DNA of 64,000 nucleotides. Source: Fulvivirga ligni. GTDB taxonomy: Bacteria; Bacteroidota; Bacteroidia; Cytophagales; Cyclobacteriaceae. Both the position numbers and the translations under genes were made by a program. The stretch spans positions 5,852,501 to 5,916,500 of the forward strand of contig NZ_CP089979.1 of the NCBI RefSeq assembly GCF_021389935.1. Direction: 5' to 3'. This document shows, one piece after another, positions 19,405 through 28,705 of this stretch (position 1 is the first letter of the stretch; every line of letters begins with the position of its first letter). The notes beneath the pieces were generated by a model. That model was not told the DNA's origin, ran no database searches, and saw only the letters and a program-made list of their open reading frames with translations.

Positions 19405-19439
19405 AAAAAACAAATAACGGCCTCTGATTAGAAACCGTT
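19405..19439 (-). terminator. Terminator-like hairpin in the greA leader
   Basis: On the minus strand, a nine-pair stem formed by 19439-19431 with 19424-19416 (two G-U pairs) encloses the loop TAATCA and is followed by ATTTG and six T (19410-19405). It lies between the greA promoter and ATG, so it may attenuate greA; it could also end transcripts of the pentapeptide gene, whose stop is 77 bases upstream. Confidence 0.65.
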
Positions 19440-19471
19440 TAAAATTATTTCTGTGTAGTATAGTAAGAATA

Positions 19472-19502
19472 CAAAGGTAGTTTTTTCTTACAGATGTTCA
19501 AA
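19472..19502 (-). promoter_or_regulatory. Promoter of greA, exact Bacteroidota consensus
   Basis: On the minus strand TTTG (19502-19499) is followed after exactly 19 bases by TACCTTTG (19479-19472), matching both boxes of the TTTG-N19-TAnnTTTG consensus. It overlaps the region just after the pentapeptide gene stop and gives greA a leader of roughly 90 bases. Confidence 0.75.
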
Positions 19503-19515
19503 ATGTAAGGAATAA

Positions 19516-20358
19516 CTACTTTCCTACCAGCTCTGGCATGTTGGACTTGATTTGATTTAAAATCTCATCATCAAATTTTGCCAGGTAGAGCGTTTTGGCT
19601 TGTGTAAGCTGCTCTATAGTTAGGCCTTTAGCACCTCGCAAGTCTGCCTTATACAAACTAGCATTTTCAAAATCTGCTCCGGTAAGGTAGCAGTTAGCAA
19701 GATTAGCCTCCATGAGAAACGCATTCTTAAAATTACTCTTAATTAAGAATGCTCCCTCTAGCTGTGCTTTTATAAGATAAGCATCCTTGAAGTTAGCTCC
19801 ACTGGCATAAGCTCCTTTTAATGAAGCCTGATTCAGGTTAGAGTTTTCAAGGTTAGTTTGGTTCAGACGGGTATTTTCTAAGTTGGTTTCAATAAGAAAA
19901 GCATTAGAAATATCCGCTGAGTTCAGGTTAGAACTCGCTAAGTTAACATAGTTGAGATTGGTTCTTGCCAGGTGGCAGTTTACCAGATTGATCTCATGAA
20001 TGTTATGCCTGTTCAGCCTTTTAATATTACCTACCGTTCTAAAAGCGGCCTCTTCAGATTCCCACAAACGGAAATCATCTATTTCATCTCTATAAGTTCT
20101 AATTCTCTGGCGTATCTCTCCGTTCTTATTTAACCAGAATATAAGCATACCGATCACCGCGATATCGAATAGCATACCGTGAGCCTCTGCCAGTACCTGT
20201 CCAAAAAACGAATGAAAATCGGACAGATAATATTGTAAACTTAAGCCAATTACTATGATAGACAACACCACCAATACGATAGCTGACGTAAGTAGTGGTT
20301 TCTCAATAATTGAGTTTACATATTCTACAAATTTCTTATTCTGATTTTTCAGCAACAT
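19516..20358 (-). CDS. Membrane-anchored pentapeptide repeat protein
   Basis: The 280-residue protein has two N-terminal hydrophobic segments (about 19-41 and 57-76) and then a run of pentapeptide repeats (about residues 128-250) of the A(D/N)LXX type, such as ANLANCY and ADFENASL. These form a right-handed quadrilateral beta-helix. Repeats of this kind occur in DNA-mimic proteins and in membrane proteins of unknown role; the membrane anchor makes a gyrase-protection role unlikely. It is read in the same direction as greA, which has its own promoter. Confidence 0.85.
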   Translation of the reverse strand: MLLKNQNKKFVEYVNSIIEKPLLTSAIVLVVLSIIVIGLSLQYYLSDFHSFFGQVLAEAHGMLFDIAVIGMLIFWLNKNGEIRQRIRTYRDEIDDFRLWESEEAAFRTVGNIKRLNRHNIHEINLVNCHLARTNLNYVNLASSNLNSADISNAFLIETNLENTRLNQTNLENSNLNQASLKGAYASGANFKDAYLIKAQLEGAFLIKSNFKNAFLMEANLANCYLTGADFENASLYKADLRGAKGLTIEQLTQAKTLYLAKFDDEILNQIKSNMPELVGK

Positions 20359-20478
20359 TGTGCGCTTTTACCCCAAAAAATTAAAGTTTCGTCCCCTATT
20401 CCAATCTATATTAGCAAAAACCAAACAAAAAATAAATGTCAGTTCGTTATTAATTTAATATGCAATATGTAATAAATT

Positions 20479-21417
20479 TCACTGAATTTCGTTCAAAAAG
20501 TCTTTTATTTTACTCACAAGGACCTTATTTATACGCTCATACGATTCAAACGACCAGCCGGCTATATGTGGCGTAAGTATGGTTTTATCTGATTTTGATA
20601 AATATTCGAATGATTTTCTTTGCAACTCCGTTAAAGTCTTAAGTTTTTCATTCTCAAGCACATCCAGTGCAGCGGCTTTAATCTTTCCTTCTTGCATGTG
20701 TTGGCACACACCATCCAAAGGCACCACCTCTCCTCTTGAAGAATTGATAAAGTATATTTTTTTAGCGAATTGATTGATATAATCATAATCTACCATGCTC
20801 CTCGTTTCTTCAGTAAGTGGGATATGCAAACTAAGCACATCAGCCTCAGAATATACTTCTTCCATGGTGGCTTGCTTCACCTGTTCATCACCATAATCAG
20901 ACTTATATTTATCGTAAGCTAATATATTAACTCCCAATCCTTTAAGTTTTTTAGCGAAAGACTGTCCCATAAACCCATAGCCGATGATGGCCACCGTTTT
21001 ACCTTCAAGCTCCTCTCCTCGATTTCCTTCTCTATCCCATTCGAAAGCACGCACCTCTTTGTCTGCCTTCACCACATTATTCATAAGCGATAATAGCATG
21101 CCCAAACATTGCTCGCCTACAGCATTTCGGTTTCCCTCGGGGGCATTGAAAATGGCTATATTCTTTTCTGCCAGCACTTTTTCATCCAAATTATCTATAC
21201 CAGCTCCGGCCCTACCAATAAACAACAATTTATCCGCACCTGCCACCAGTTCTTCATCTACCTTCACTTTACTCCTTACAATTAAACCCTCATATTCAGA
21301 GATGACACTTAGAATCTCCTCTCGGGTAATAGTAGGTTGGTAATCTGGCTGCACTCCAATCTCTCGCAAATCTTGCTCAATACTTTCATGCATATAATCA
21401 ACTATGAGACATTTCAT
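20479..21417 (-). CDS. D-2-hydroxyacid dehydrogenase, phosphoglycerate dehydrogenase-like
   Basis: The 312-residue protein matches the D-isomer 2-hydroxyacid dehydrogenase fold: GRAGAGIDNLD in the substrate domain, the NAD-binding VAIIGYGFMGQ, LHIPLTEET, the catalytic-Arg block INSSRGEVV and the catalytic His in TPHIAGWS. It is most like short SerA-type 3-phosphoglycerate dehydrogenases without the C-terminal ACT domain. No serine-pathway gene is adjacent, so substrate assignment is tentative. Its ATG is 61 bases from mgtE's stop, on the same strand. Confidence 0.85.
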   Translation of the reverse strand: MKCLIVDYMHESIEQDLREIGVQPDYQPTITREEILSVISEYEGLIVRSKVKVDEELVAGADKLLFIGRAGAGIDNLDEKVLAEKNIAIFNAPEGNRNAVGEQCLGMLLSLMNNVVKADKEVRAFEWDREGNRGEELEGKTVAIIGYGFMGQSFAKKLKGLGVNILAYDKYKSDYGDEQVKQATMEEVYSEADVLSLHIPLTEETRSMVDYDYINQFAKKIYFINSSRGEVVPLDGVCQHMQEGKIKAAALDVLENEKLKTLTELQRKSFEYLSKSDKTILTPHIAGWSFESYERINKVLVSKIKDFLNEIQ

Positions 21418-21479
21418 TTCTTATTTTCTATTTGTAGTTGGTGGGTATATTGAAATTAGCAATTTTCTTTATGACAATG

Positions 21480-22826
21480 CTATAACAACATATGAACCGT
21501 GTAAAAATATATGGCCAAGCCCATTACATCATTAGTAGTTGTTATGAACGGACCGGATGCTAAGGCAGGATTAAAGCCAAATTTATCTAAAATTAATGGT
21601 GTGATTGTACCTATAAAAGAAGCAATCAATACCACACTAAAAAGAGCGATTGAAACTACTAATGACAGACTAGTTGTACCTCCGGTTAATACATTTCCTC
21701 CATAAACCAGACTAGCCAATACGGCGCCGTTCAAGGCCGCTACCATAAACACCTTAAATAATCTCTTTCTTAAGCTATCGCTAAAAGCAGAAGGGTTAGC
21801 TAAGCTTTGGAGTACTATGGAAGATGACTGAATACCAACGTTACCACCAGTAGCCTGAATAAGTGGAATAAAGAAAGCAATAGCCGTAATTCTGGTGAGT
21901 TCTTCTTCAAATACTCCAATCAGGCGAGCACTAATAAAACCACCTATTACACCTACAATTAGCCAGGGTAATCTTGCTCTGGTGAGCATCCATACACTAT
22001 CCGCTTCTTCGACGTCTTCGGATATACCAGACATCATCTGTCTTTCCTCATCCGCTAGTTCGGTAATTACATCTACCACGTCATCAATAGTGATTCGCCC
22101 AAGCAGCTTGCCTTGCACGTTTATTACTGGCACAGCTTCCAAATCATATTTTCGCATTACCTGAGCCACCTCTTCCTCAGACATATATGTTTCCACAGCA
22201 GTTACTCCAGGATCATAGATGTCAGCTATGTGCATGTTATCCTCAGAAAGGATAATTTTCTTTAACGAAACTCTACCCAGAAGCTTATCATGATCATCCA
22301 CCACGTAAACTGAATACAGCTTTTGCACATTTTCAGCCTGCCTGCGAATCTCCTCTATACACTGTACCACTGTCCAGTTTACATTCGCTTTTATAAGCTC
22401 CTTGGCCATGAGACCACCCGCCACATCTTCATCGTACCTTAACAGGTCCAGAATGTTGGCTTCCTTCTCTTCATTATCAATGCTGGCAATAACCTCTTCC
22501 CTATCCTTTATCGGTAGTTCGTTCAGGATATCTACTGCATCATCAGAATCAAGATGGTTTACTATTTGAGAAATCTCATTAGGCTCAAATACTTTTAGAA
22601 ATTTACTTCTAATATCCTCATCCAGGTCATTGATAATGTCTGCTCGTATTTCAGAAGGCAGAAGATCTATAACGTATTTAGATTCTTCAGTATTAAATTC
22701 ATGAAGTAAGGTAGAGATATCGGCAGGATTCACCCCTTCCAGTGTAGCAATGATAAAAGCCTCATCGCTATCTGTAACCGCTTGTTCAAACCGCTCCCTA
22801 TACTCTTTAGTGAGCTCAAACTTCAT
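21480..22826 (-). CDS. mgtE: Magnesium transporter MgtE
   Basis: The product of about 448 residues has the MgtE layout: an acidic N-terminal superhelical domain, two CBS domains (about 135-255) that sense Mg2+, and a C-terminal membrane domain with about five helices, including PLIQATGGNVGIQSS and the final TTTNDVMGLAIYF. It forms a dimeric, Mg2+-gated channel in the inner membrane. The frame is also open from a GTG at 22838; the ATG at 22826 was preferred. Either start lies inside the end of rsmA, so the genes are coupled. Confidence 0.94.
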   Translation of the reverse strand: MKFELTKEYRERFEQAVTDSDEAFIIATLEGVNPADISTLLHEFNTEESKYVIDLLPSEIRADIINDLDEDIRSKFLKVFEPNEISQIVNHLDSDDAVDILNELPIKDREEVIASIDNEEKEANILDLLRYDEDVAGGLMAKELIKANVNWTVVQCIEEIRRQAENVQKLYSVYVVDDHDKLLGRVSLKKIILSEDNMHIADIYDPGVTAVETYMSEEEVAQVMRKYDLEAVPVINVQGKLLGRITIDDVVDVITELADEERQMMSGISEDVEEADSVWMLTRARLPWLIVGVIGGFISARLIGVFEEELTRITAIAFFIPLIQATGGNVGIQSSSIVLQSLANPSAFSDSLRKRLFKVFMVAALNGAVLASLVYGGNVLTGGTTSLSLVVSIALFSVVLIASFIGTITPLILDKFGFNPALASGPFITTTNDVMGLAIYFYTVHMLL

Positions 22827-23598
22827 TAATTCTTCCACTATCTATTTGGTTTGTCAGTTCTTGAAAATCTTCAACAGCTAGCTCTTCAGCACGTTTATCT
22901 AAAATGGGGAGTAGTTTTAATTCATCACTCAAATTTAGAGGTTTTAAAGCGTTACGCAATGTTTTCCTCCGGTTTTGGAAGCCCTGCTTTACCACTGTTT
23001 TAAACAATGCCTCATCACAGTCTAAACTCTTCCTACTATTTCTTACTAACCTTATCACACCAGACTGAACTTTAGGTGGAGGGTCAAAAACATCTCTACC
23101 TACAGTGAAAAGATATTCTACATCATAGAAAGCCTGAAGAAAGACACTGAGTATGCCGTATGTTTTATTTCCAGGAGGTGACGTTAATCTTTCAGCCACT
23201 TCTTTCTGCAGCATACCCACCACTTCGATAACGCTGTCTCTGTCATCTAGAATCTTAAAGAAAATTTGAGACGAAATGTTATATGGAAAGTTACCTATCA
23301 CTATATATTTATCTCCTACATACTCACGTAAATCCATCTTAAGAAAATCACCATAAATAATTTTCTCAAGTTGCGAATAATGTTTTTTCAGGTAATCAAT
23401 CGATTCTTTATCAAGATCAATTAGCACCAGATCATCTTTATAATCTTCGGCTAAAAATTGCGTAAGCACGCCCGTTCCGGGGCCTATTTCCAATATTTTT
23501 ATACCTTGCTGATGACACCTTACCCCCTTCACAATATCTAGTGCTATACTCTGATCAGTAAGAAAATGCTGCCCCAGGTGTTTCTTTGGTTTTACCAT
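22816..23598 (-). CDS. rsmA: 16S rRNA dimethyladenosine transferase RsmA/KsgA
   Basis: The enzyme dimethylates two adenines in helix 45 of 16S rRNA during small-subunit maturation. The SAM-binding start KKHLGQHFLTD, the motif ILEIGPGTGVLT and the catalytic NFPYNISSQI (N-L/F-P-Y) are all visible. The reading frame extends 21 codons upstream to 23661, but the ATG at 23598 gives the conserved family N-terminus. Its 3' end overlaps mgtE. The divergent pdxA starts 98 bases away; in many bacteria these two genes are neighbours. Confidence 0.95.
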   Translation of the reverse strand: MVKPKKHLGQHFLTDQSIALDIVKGVRCHQQGIKILEIGPGTGVLTQFLAEDYKDDLVLIDLDKESIDYLKKHYSQLEKIIYGDFLKMDLREYVGDKYIVIGNFPYNISSQIFFKILDDRDSVIEVVGMLQKEVAERLTSPPGNKTYGILSVFLQAFYDVEYLFTVGRDVFDPPPKVQSGVIRLVRNSRKSLDCDEALFKTVVKQGFQNRRKTLRNALKPLNLSDELKLLPILDKRAEELAVEDFQELTNQIDSGRINEV

Positions 23599-23696
23599 GT
23601 TTTTTTCAATGAATAGAAAATGCTTTAAATTGCGTACACCTTTAAGTAAAGATTTAACCAACGCTAAAGCTGGCGGCTAAAGTTATTAAAAAAATA

Positions 23697-24743
23697 ATGA
23701 GCAATCATTCAAAACATCCGGATAAAGCAAGAATAGGAATCACTCTAGGAGACATTAATGGCATAGGCCCGGAGGTCACCATTAAAGCCCTTAGAGATAA
23801 TAGACTTTTAAATTATATCACCCCAGTTATATATGGCTCTACTAAAGTGCTTTCATATTATAGAAAGGCACTAAAAATAGAGGACTTTAATTACACTCAG
23901 GTGAAGGATGACGGCAAATTTCAAAGCAGAAAAGTAAACGTTATCAACTGCTGGAATGAGATGATAGAGATTAAAACTGGTGAAGTAACACCCGAAGGAG
24001 GAAAAGCATCTTTCAACGCTCTGGAAAAAGCCACGGCTCATCTCAAGGAAGGATATATTGATGCTCTAGTAACGGCACCTATTAATAAGGACAACATTCA
24101 AAACGACAACTTTAAGTTCGCTGGCCACACTGAATATCTTACCAGTAAATTTGGAGCCGAGGATAGTCTAATGTTCATGACTACAGAAAACCTGAAAATC
24201 GGTGTAGTTACAGGCCACTTGCCATTAAAAGATGTTAGCAAAAAGCTAAACAAAGATCTGCTTCTGAAGAAATACTCCATCATGGAGCAGTCACTGATTA
24301 ATGACTTTGGCATTATGAAACCTAAAATAGCCATACTGGGCCTTAACCCTCATGCTGGTGAAAATGGTTTATTAGGTAAAGAAGAAAATGAGCTGATCAT
24401 TCCGGTTATCAATAAGCTTAAGAATGAAGGCAAGCTGGTATATGGCCCTTTCCCGGCTGATGGCTTCTTTGGTAAAAATGATTATTCAAAATTCGATGCC
24501 GTGTTAGCCATGTATCATGACCAAGGCTTAATTCCTTTCAAAACATTAGCTTTTGAAAATGGAGTTAATTTCACTGCAGGGCTACCTATTATAAGGACTT
24601 CTCCAGACCATGGCACTGCTTATGATATTGCAGGTAAAAACATTGCAAGCGCCTCTTCTATGCTACACGCTATATATATGGCCAAAGATATTTGCACCAT
24701 ACATGAAGACAGGAAGGAGATGGCTGGGGAAAGCAAGTCTTAA
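23697..24743 (+). CDS. pdxA: 4-hydroxythreonine-4-phosphate dehydrogenase
   Basis: The 348-residue enzyme oxidises 4-phosphohydroxy-L-threonine in the DXP-dependent pyridoxal phosphate pathway. Signature blocks are ITLGDINGIGPEV at the N-terminus, GHTEYL (metal-ligand His), LGLNPHAGE, and AMYHDQGLIPFK with its metal and substrate ligands, followed by RTSPDHGTAYDIAG. The gene is divergent from rsmA. The nearby PLP enzyme at 57414 is one user of the cofactor. Confidence 0.95.
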   Translation: MSNHSKHPDKARIGITLGDINGIGPEVTIKALRDNRLLNYITPVIYGSTKVLSYYRKALKIEDFNYTQVKDDGKFQSRKVNVINCWNEMIEIKTGEVTPEGGKASFNALEKATAHLKEGYIDALVTAPINKDNIQNDNFKFAGHTEYLTSKFGAEDSLMFMTTENLKIGVVTGHLPLKDVSKKLNKDLLLKKYSIMEQSLINDFGIMKPKIAILGLNPHAGENGLLGKEENELIIPVINKLKNEGKLVYGPFPADGFFGKNDYSKFDAVLAMYHDQGLIPFKTLAFENGVNFTAGLPIIRTSPDHGTAYDIAGKNIASASSMLHAIYMAKDICTIHEDRKEMAGESKS

Positions 24744-24864
24744 ATTGCTATATATTTTTCATTGAAGTATACCTGCATTTATAACTATTTATGAAGGACT
24801 TATGTTTATTTATAGAAAAAAACTAAATTTAACCCCAACCTAACACTGAACCCCTCATATACGG

Positions 24865-25251
24865 ATGGATATCGTTACCAGGAAACAACTGAATATACTC
24901 ATACAACTGGCGGAAGCAGACAAGCACTTTGACGACCAGGAAAAGGAATTAATCCTTAAAATCGCCAAATTGAGGAACTTTCCTGAAGATAGCGTTAAAG
25001 AATTAATAAAGAAGCCAGAACCTATTGGAACGTTCGGTGCCCTATCTGATAATCAAAAGTTCGAATATCTCTACAGTTGCATAGAACTTATGATGATAGA
25101 TGAGAAAATATTTGATAGTGAAATTATTTTCTGCATAGACATCGCAATTAAATTAGGATTCAAGAAAGATGTGGTTCACTTCCTCAGAGATGAGATAAAA
25201 AGCAAAAGTAAGGAGGAGCTTAGACCCATAATTTTCCAGCGGTTTACCTGA
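24865..25251 (+). CDS. TerB-like helical protein
   Basis: The 128-residue all-helical protein resembles the TerB (tellurite resistance/DjlA N-terminal) fold: LAEADKHFDDQEKELI near residue 17 and MMIDEKIFDSE near 82 are two similar acidic D-x-x-x-x-x-x-E segments that bind metal in TerB. No other ter genes are present. The role is unknown; in Bacteroidota such small proteins are common single genes. It sits alone between pdxA and the DUF177 operon. Confidence 0.7.
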   Translation: MDIVTRKQLNILIQLAEADKHFDDQEKELILKIAKLRNFPEDSVKELIKKPEPIGTFGALSDNQKFEYLYSCIELMMIDEKIFDSEIIFCIDIAIKLGFKKDVVHFLRDEIKSKSKEELRPIIFQRFT

Positions 25252-25323
25252 TCTTATCCACTATCCATTTCACTTACAGGCTAGAAAAAGTTTTTAGTTC
25301 TTTTTCTAATCAAATTTATCTAC

Positions 25324-25331
25324 TAAATTTG
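25324..25331 (+). promoter_or_regulatory. Putative -7 box of the DUF177-rpmF-plsX-fabH operon
   Basis: TAAATTTG matches TAnnTTTG and lies 19 bases upstream of the ATG at 25351. A T-rich TTTT is present at the right distance in place of the -33 TTTG. Confidence 0.45.
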
Positions 25332-25350
25332 CATCCTTAATTTGGTGGGA

Positions 25351-25887
25351 ATGGCTAAACGCGAGCTCGAACAGTTCAATATTGACATTTTTAAGCTGAA
25401 AAGCGGCAACTATGATTACCAATTTGAAATTGGTGATGCATTTTTTGATGCTTTTGAGGAAAGCTTAGTTGAAAAAGGGTCAGGTATTGTAAAAGTTAGT
25501 TTAGAAAAAACAGAAACTTTTATAAAACTGAATTTTAATATTGACATAAGTGTAGAGTTAGAATGTGATCGTAGTTTAGATTTGTTCGACTACGCTATAA
25601 GCACCATAAAAGAATTGATTCTCAAGTTTGGAGATGAGGATGAGGAGATCAGTGAAGAGATTATGATCATTTCTCGTGACAAACAAAGAATCAACCTGGC
25701 GCAGTTTATATATGAATTCATTATGGTTTCAATACCGATGAAGAAGTTGCACCCCAGGTTTAATGAAGAAGATGATTCTGACGCGCTGATTTACAGCTCT
25801 GAAGATGAATCTGAAGACACACCTGATTCGTCGTCTGATGAAGATGACATTGATCCAAGGTGGCAGAAGTTAAAAAATTTGAAATAA
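25351..25887 (+). CDS. DUF177/YceD-family protein
   Basis: The product of about 178 residues belongs to the DUF177/YceD family by its length, its strongly acidic C-terminal tail (Asp/Glu/Ser-rich, about 145-172) and above all its position directly before rpmF. The family is needed for 23S rRNA or 50S subunit maturation in several organisms. The frame is open from a TTG at 25342, but the ATG at 25351 gives MAKRELEQF and was preferred. It heads an operon through fabH, efp and accB. Confidence 0.85.
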   Translation: MAKRELEQFNIDIFKLKSGNYDYQFEIGDAFFDAFEESLVEKGSGIVKVSLEKTETFIKLNFNIDISVELECDRSLDLFDYAISTIKELILKFGDEDEEISEEIMIISRDKQRINLAQFIYEFIMVSIPMKKLHPRFNEEDDSDALIYSSEDESEDTPDSSSDEDDIDPRWQKLKNLK

Positions 25888-25913
25888 GAACATAGTAATT
25901 AAATAAATTAGAA

Positions 25914-26105
25914 ATGGCTCATCCTAAAAGAAAGACGTCAAAAACGAGAAGAGACAAGAGAAGGACTCATTACAAGGCCGAAGCTAAGCATCTGGCAGTA
26001 TGCCCTACTACAGGTGAATTCCATTTACCTCACCGTGCCTTCTGGCACGAAGGCAAACTTTACTACAAAGGTAAAGTTGTGATGGAGAAAGAAGTATTGG
26101 CTTAA
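25914..26105 (+). CDS. rpmF: 50S ribosomal protein L32
   Basis: The 63-residue basic protein begins [17 protein letters not shown], the L32 signature (AxPKRKxSKxRRxxRR), and continues with the HLPHRAF block. It lacks the full set of zinc cysteines found in some L32 forms. It lies between DUF177 and plsX, the classic rpmF-plsX-fabH order that joins ribosome and lipid synthesis. Confidence 0.96.
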   Translation: MAHPKRKTSKTRRDKRRTHYKAEAKHLAVCPTTGEFHLPHRAFWHEGKLYYKGKVVMEKEVLA

Positions 26106-26116
26106 TCGCATTGCTT

Positions 26117-27058
26117 GTGAAGATTGCATTAGATGCAATGGGTGGTGACTTTGCTCCTGACTGCACTGTAGTAGGAGCAAAGTTAGCCTCACAAGAAATC
26201 TCGGACGACACCAAGATTGTTTTAGTAGGTAAAGAGGATTTATTAAGATCCAAACTGAAAGAACACGATGTCACCAGTCCTAACATTGAAATTTTCAATG
26301 CAGACGAGGTGATTGATATGGGTGAGCATCCCACAAAGGCACTCTCTCAAAAACCTAACGCCAGCATCCCCGTAGGCTATGGGTTATTAAAATCAGGAGC
26401 GGTAAACGCATTTTGTAGCGCAGGTAATACTGGTGCCATGCATGTTGGTGCTATGTTTACTATTAAGGCCATCGAAGGAATTATCAGACCAGGAATCGCT
26501 GGTTTCGTTCCTAAAGAAGCAGGTGGTTTCGGCGTTATTATGGACGTAGGCGCCAATGCAGACTGCAAACCTGATGTACTGTACCAATTCGGTGAGATAG
26601 GGTCTCTCTATGCAAAACATGTATTAGAGATTGATAATCCTAAAGTAGGATTAATGAACCTCGGTGAAGAAGAACAAAAAGGTACTCTTCTTACCCAGGC
26701 CGCATATCAGCTTCTTAAAATTGGTAACAAGATCAACTTTATTGGAAACATTGAGGGACGAGACCTATTCAACGATAAGGCCGACGTCATTGTCTGTGAT
26801 GGTTTCACAGGTAATGTGATCCTTAAAATGGCAGAAACCTTTTATGATCTCTTAGAGAAGAGAGAAATGAAGGATGAATTCTTTGATAGGTTCAACTACG
26901 AATCTATTGGCGGTAGCCCTATTTTAGGTATCAATGGCAACGTAGTAATAGGACACGGTGTATCCAGCGCAGAAGCAATTAAGAATATGACGCTATTAGC
27001 TGTAAAGATGGCTGAAAGCAATATTCATTTAAAAATTAAACAGCACTTAGGAGACTAA
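26117..27058 (+). CDS. plsX: Phosphate acyltransferase PlsX
   Basis: The product of about 313 residues converts acyl-ACP to acyl-phosphate for phospholipid synthesis. Family blocks include [14 protein letters not shown], the SAGNTGA loop and [10 protein letters not shown]. The start is uncertain: a TTG at 26111 opens the frame, but the GTG at 26117 yields the standard [12 protein letters not shown]-terminus. It begins 11 bases after rpmF and is followed 11 bases later by fabH. Confidence 0.95.
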   Translation: MKIALDAMGGDFAPDCTVVGAKLASQEISDDTKIVLVGKEDLLRSKLKEHDVTSPNIEIFNADEVIDMGEHPTKALSQKPNASIPVGYGLLKSGAVNAFCSAGNTGAMHVGAMFTIKAIEGIIRPGIAGFVPKEAGGFGVIMDVGANADCKPDVLYQFGEIGSLYAKHVLEIDNPKVGLMNLGEEEQKGTLLTQAAYQLLKIGNKINFIGNIEGRDLFNDKADVIVCDGFTGNVILKMAETFYDLLEKREMKDEFFDRFNYESIGGSPILGINGNVVIGHGVSSAEAIKNMTLLAVKMAESNIHLKIKQHLGD

Positions 27059-27069
27059 ATCTATAAATT

Positions 27070-28068
27070 ATGGCTAACATCAGAGCCGCCATTACGGGCG
27101 TTCATGGTTATGTACCGGATTACATTCTTACTAACCAGGAACTTGAAACAATGGTTGAGACTAGTGATGATTGGATCACTACCCGTACTGGTATCAAAGA
27201 AAGAAGAATACTTAAAGGTGAAGGCCAGGGTACTTCCGTAATGGGAGCTGCAGCCGTAAAAGGTTTGTTAGAGAAAACTGGTACTGATCCAAAAGATATA
27301 GAACTTATCATTTGTGCTACGGTAACGCCTGATATGGTATTCCCATCTACTGCAAACGTTATCTCTGCTGAGGTAGGTGCAGTAAATGCATTTAGCTATG
27401 ATATATCTGCAGCTTGTTCTGGCTTTATTTACGCCCTTACTACCGCTGCTCAGTTTATAGAAACCGGACGTTATAAAAAAGTTATAGTTATTGGTGGTGA
27501 TAAGATGTCATCTATCATAGACTATAAAGATCGTACTACATGTATCATCTTCGGAGACGGCGCAGGAGCAGTAATGCTTGAGCCTAGCCAGGATGATAAC
27601 GGCATCATAGACTCTATCCATAAAAGTGATGGTACTGGTGCTGAATTCCTTAACCAGAAAGCTGGTGGTAGCCGTTATCCTGCTACCCACGAAACAGTAG
27701 ATGCTAAGGAACACTACGCCAGACAAGATGGTGCTACTGTATTTAAATTTGCCGTTACTAACATGGCAGATTATGCAGCTAAAATTATGCAGAGAAACAA
27801 CCTTACTGCTGATGATGTTGATTGGTTGGTGGCACACCAGGCAAACAAGAGAATCATAGACGCTACGGCTAACAGAATGGGCGTAACGGAAGATAAGGTA
27901 ATGATGAATATTGAAAAGTACGGTAACACAACAGCCGGTACTATTCCTTTGTTATTATGGGATTATGAGTCTAAGTTAAAGAAAGGTGACAACCTGGTAA
28001 TGGCTGCTTTTGGTGGTGGATTTACCTGGGGAGCCATTTATTTAAAGTGGGCTTACGACGCTAAATAA
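27070..28068 (+). CDS. fabH: Beta-ketoacyl-ACP synthase III
   Basis: The 332-residue condensing enzyme starts fatty acid chains from acetyl-CoA and malonyl-ACP. The catalytic triad is visible: Cys116 in DISAACSGF, His256 in VAHQANKRI and Asn286 in YGNTTAG. The TRTGIKERR block contributes to CoA binding. It is co-directional with plsX upstream and efp downstream in one operon. Confidence 0.96.
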   Translation: MANIRAAITGVHGYVPDYILTNQELETMVETSDDWITTRTGIKERRILKGEGQGTSVMGAAAVKGLLEKTGTDPKDIELIICATVTPDMVFPSTANVISAEVGAVNAFSYDISAACSGFIYALTTAAQFIETGRYKKVIVIGGDKMSSIIDYKDRTTCIIFGDGAGAVMLEPSQDDNGIIDSIHKSDGTGAEFLNQKAGGSRYPATHETVDAKEHYARQDGATVFKFAVTNMADYAAKIMQRNNLTADDVDWLVAHQANKRIIDATANRMGVTEDKVMMNIEKYGNTTAGTIPLLLWDYESKLKKGDNLVMAAFGGGFTWGAIYLKWAYDAK

Positions 28069-28113
28069 CAATATTGAATTTTATTTATTAATTTGTTTTA
28101 AACAATCCTGATT

Positions 28114-28680
28114 ATGGCAACAACGGCCGATTTTAAAAACGGTTTATGTTTGGAATACAACAATGATCTTTACACCATAGTTGAGTTTCAGCATGTAAAG
28201 CCTGGTAAAGGTCCTGCTTTTGTACGTACAAAACTTAAAAGTCTTACAACCGGAAAAGTGGTAGAAAACACTTTCTCTGCAGGACATAAAGTTACTACTG
28301 CCAGAATAGAAAGAAGACCGCACCAATTCCTTTACAAGGATGATTTAGGATACCATTTCATGGACGCCAGCACTTTTGAACAAGCAGTGGTGGAAGAACA
28401 TTTGATGGACAACCCTGGTTTAATTAAAGATGGCCAGGAGATCGACGTCTTGTTTCATGCAGAAGAGGAGAAAATTATAGGCTCTGAACTTCCTGCTTTT
28501 GTGGAGCTTACTATAACTTACACAGAACCAGGAATAAAAGGAGATACAGCTACAAACGCTTCCAAACCTGCTACGCTGGAAACAGGTGCTGAAATTCAAG
28601 TTCCTTTATTTATTAATGAAGGAGACAAGATTAAAATTGACACTCGCACAAACTCATACTCTGAGCGAGTAAAAGAATAA
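28114..28680 (+). CDS. efp: Translation elongation factor P
   Basis: The 188-residue protein relieves ribosome stalling at proline runs. The tip loop HVKPGKGPAF contains Lys32, the position modified in E. coli EF-P (Lys34 there). No epmA or epmB homologue is in the window, so the modification state is open. The C-terminal OB domains end in KIKIDTRTNSYSERV, a typical EF-P finish. Its neighbour AccB has a proline/alanine-rich linker, a likely client type. Confidence 0.96.
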   Translation: MATTADFKNGLCLEYNNDLYTIVEFQHVKPGKGPAFVRTKLKSLTTGKVVENTFSAGHKVTTARIERRPHQFLYKDDLGYHFMDASTFEQAVVEEHLMDNPGLIKDGQEIDVLFHAEEEKIIGSELPAFVELTITYTEPGIKGDTATNASKPATLETGAEIQVPLFINEGDKIKIDTRTNSYSERVKE

Positions 28681-28705
28681 GTTTTAAAATTAAATTATTT
28701 CTTAA

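Noticed and set aside
23599-23661. Extended start of rsmA
   Set aside because: Family proteins begin near KKHLGQHFL, which the ATG at 23598 provides; the extension has no conservation signature.
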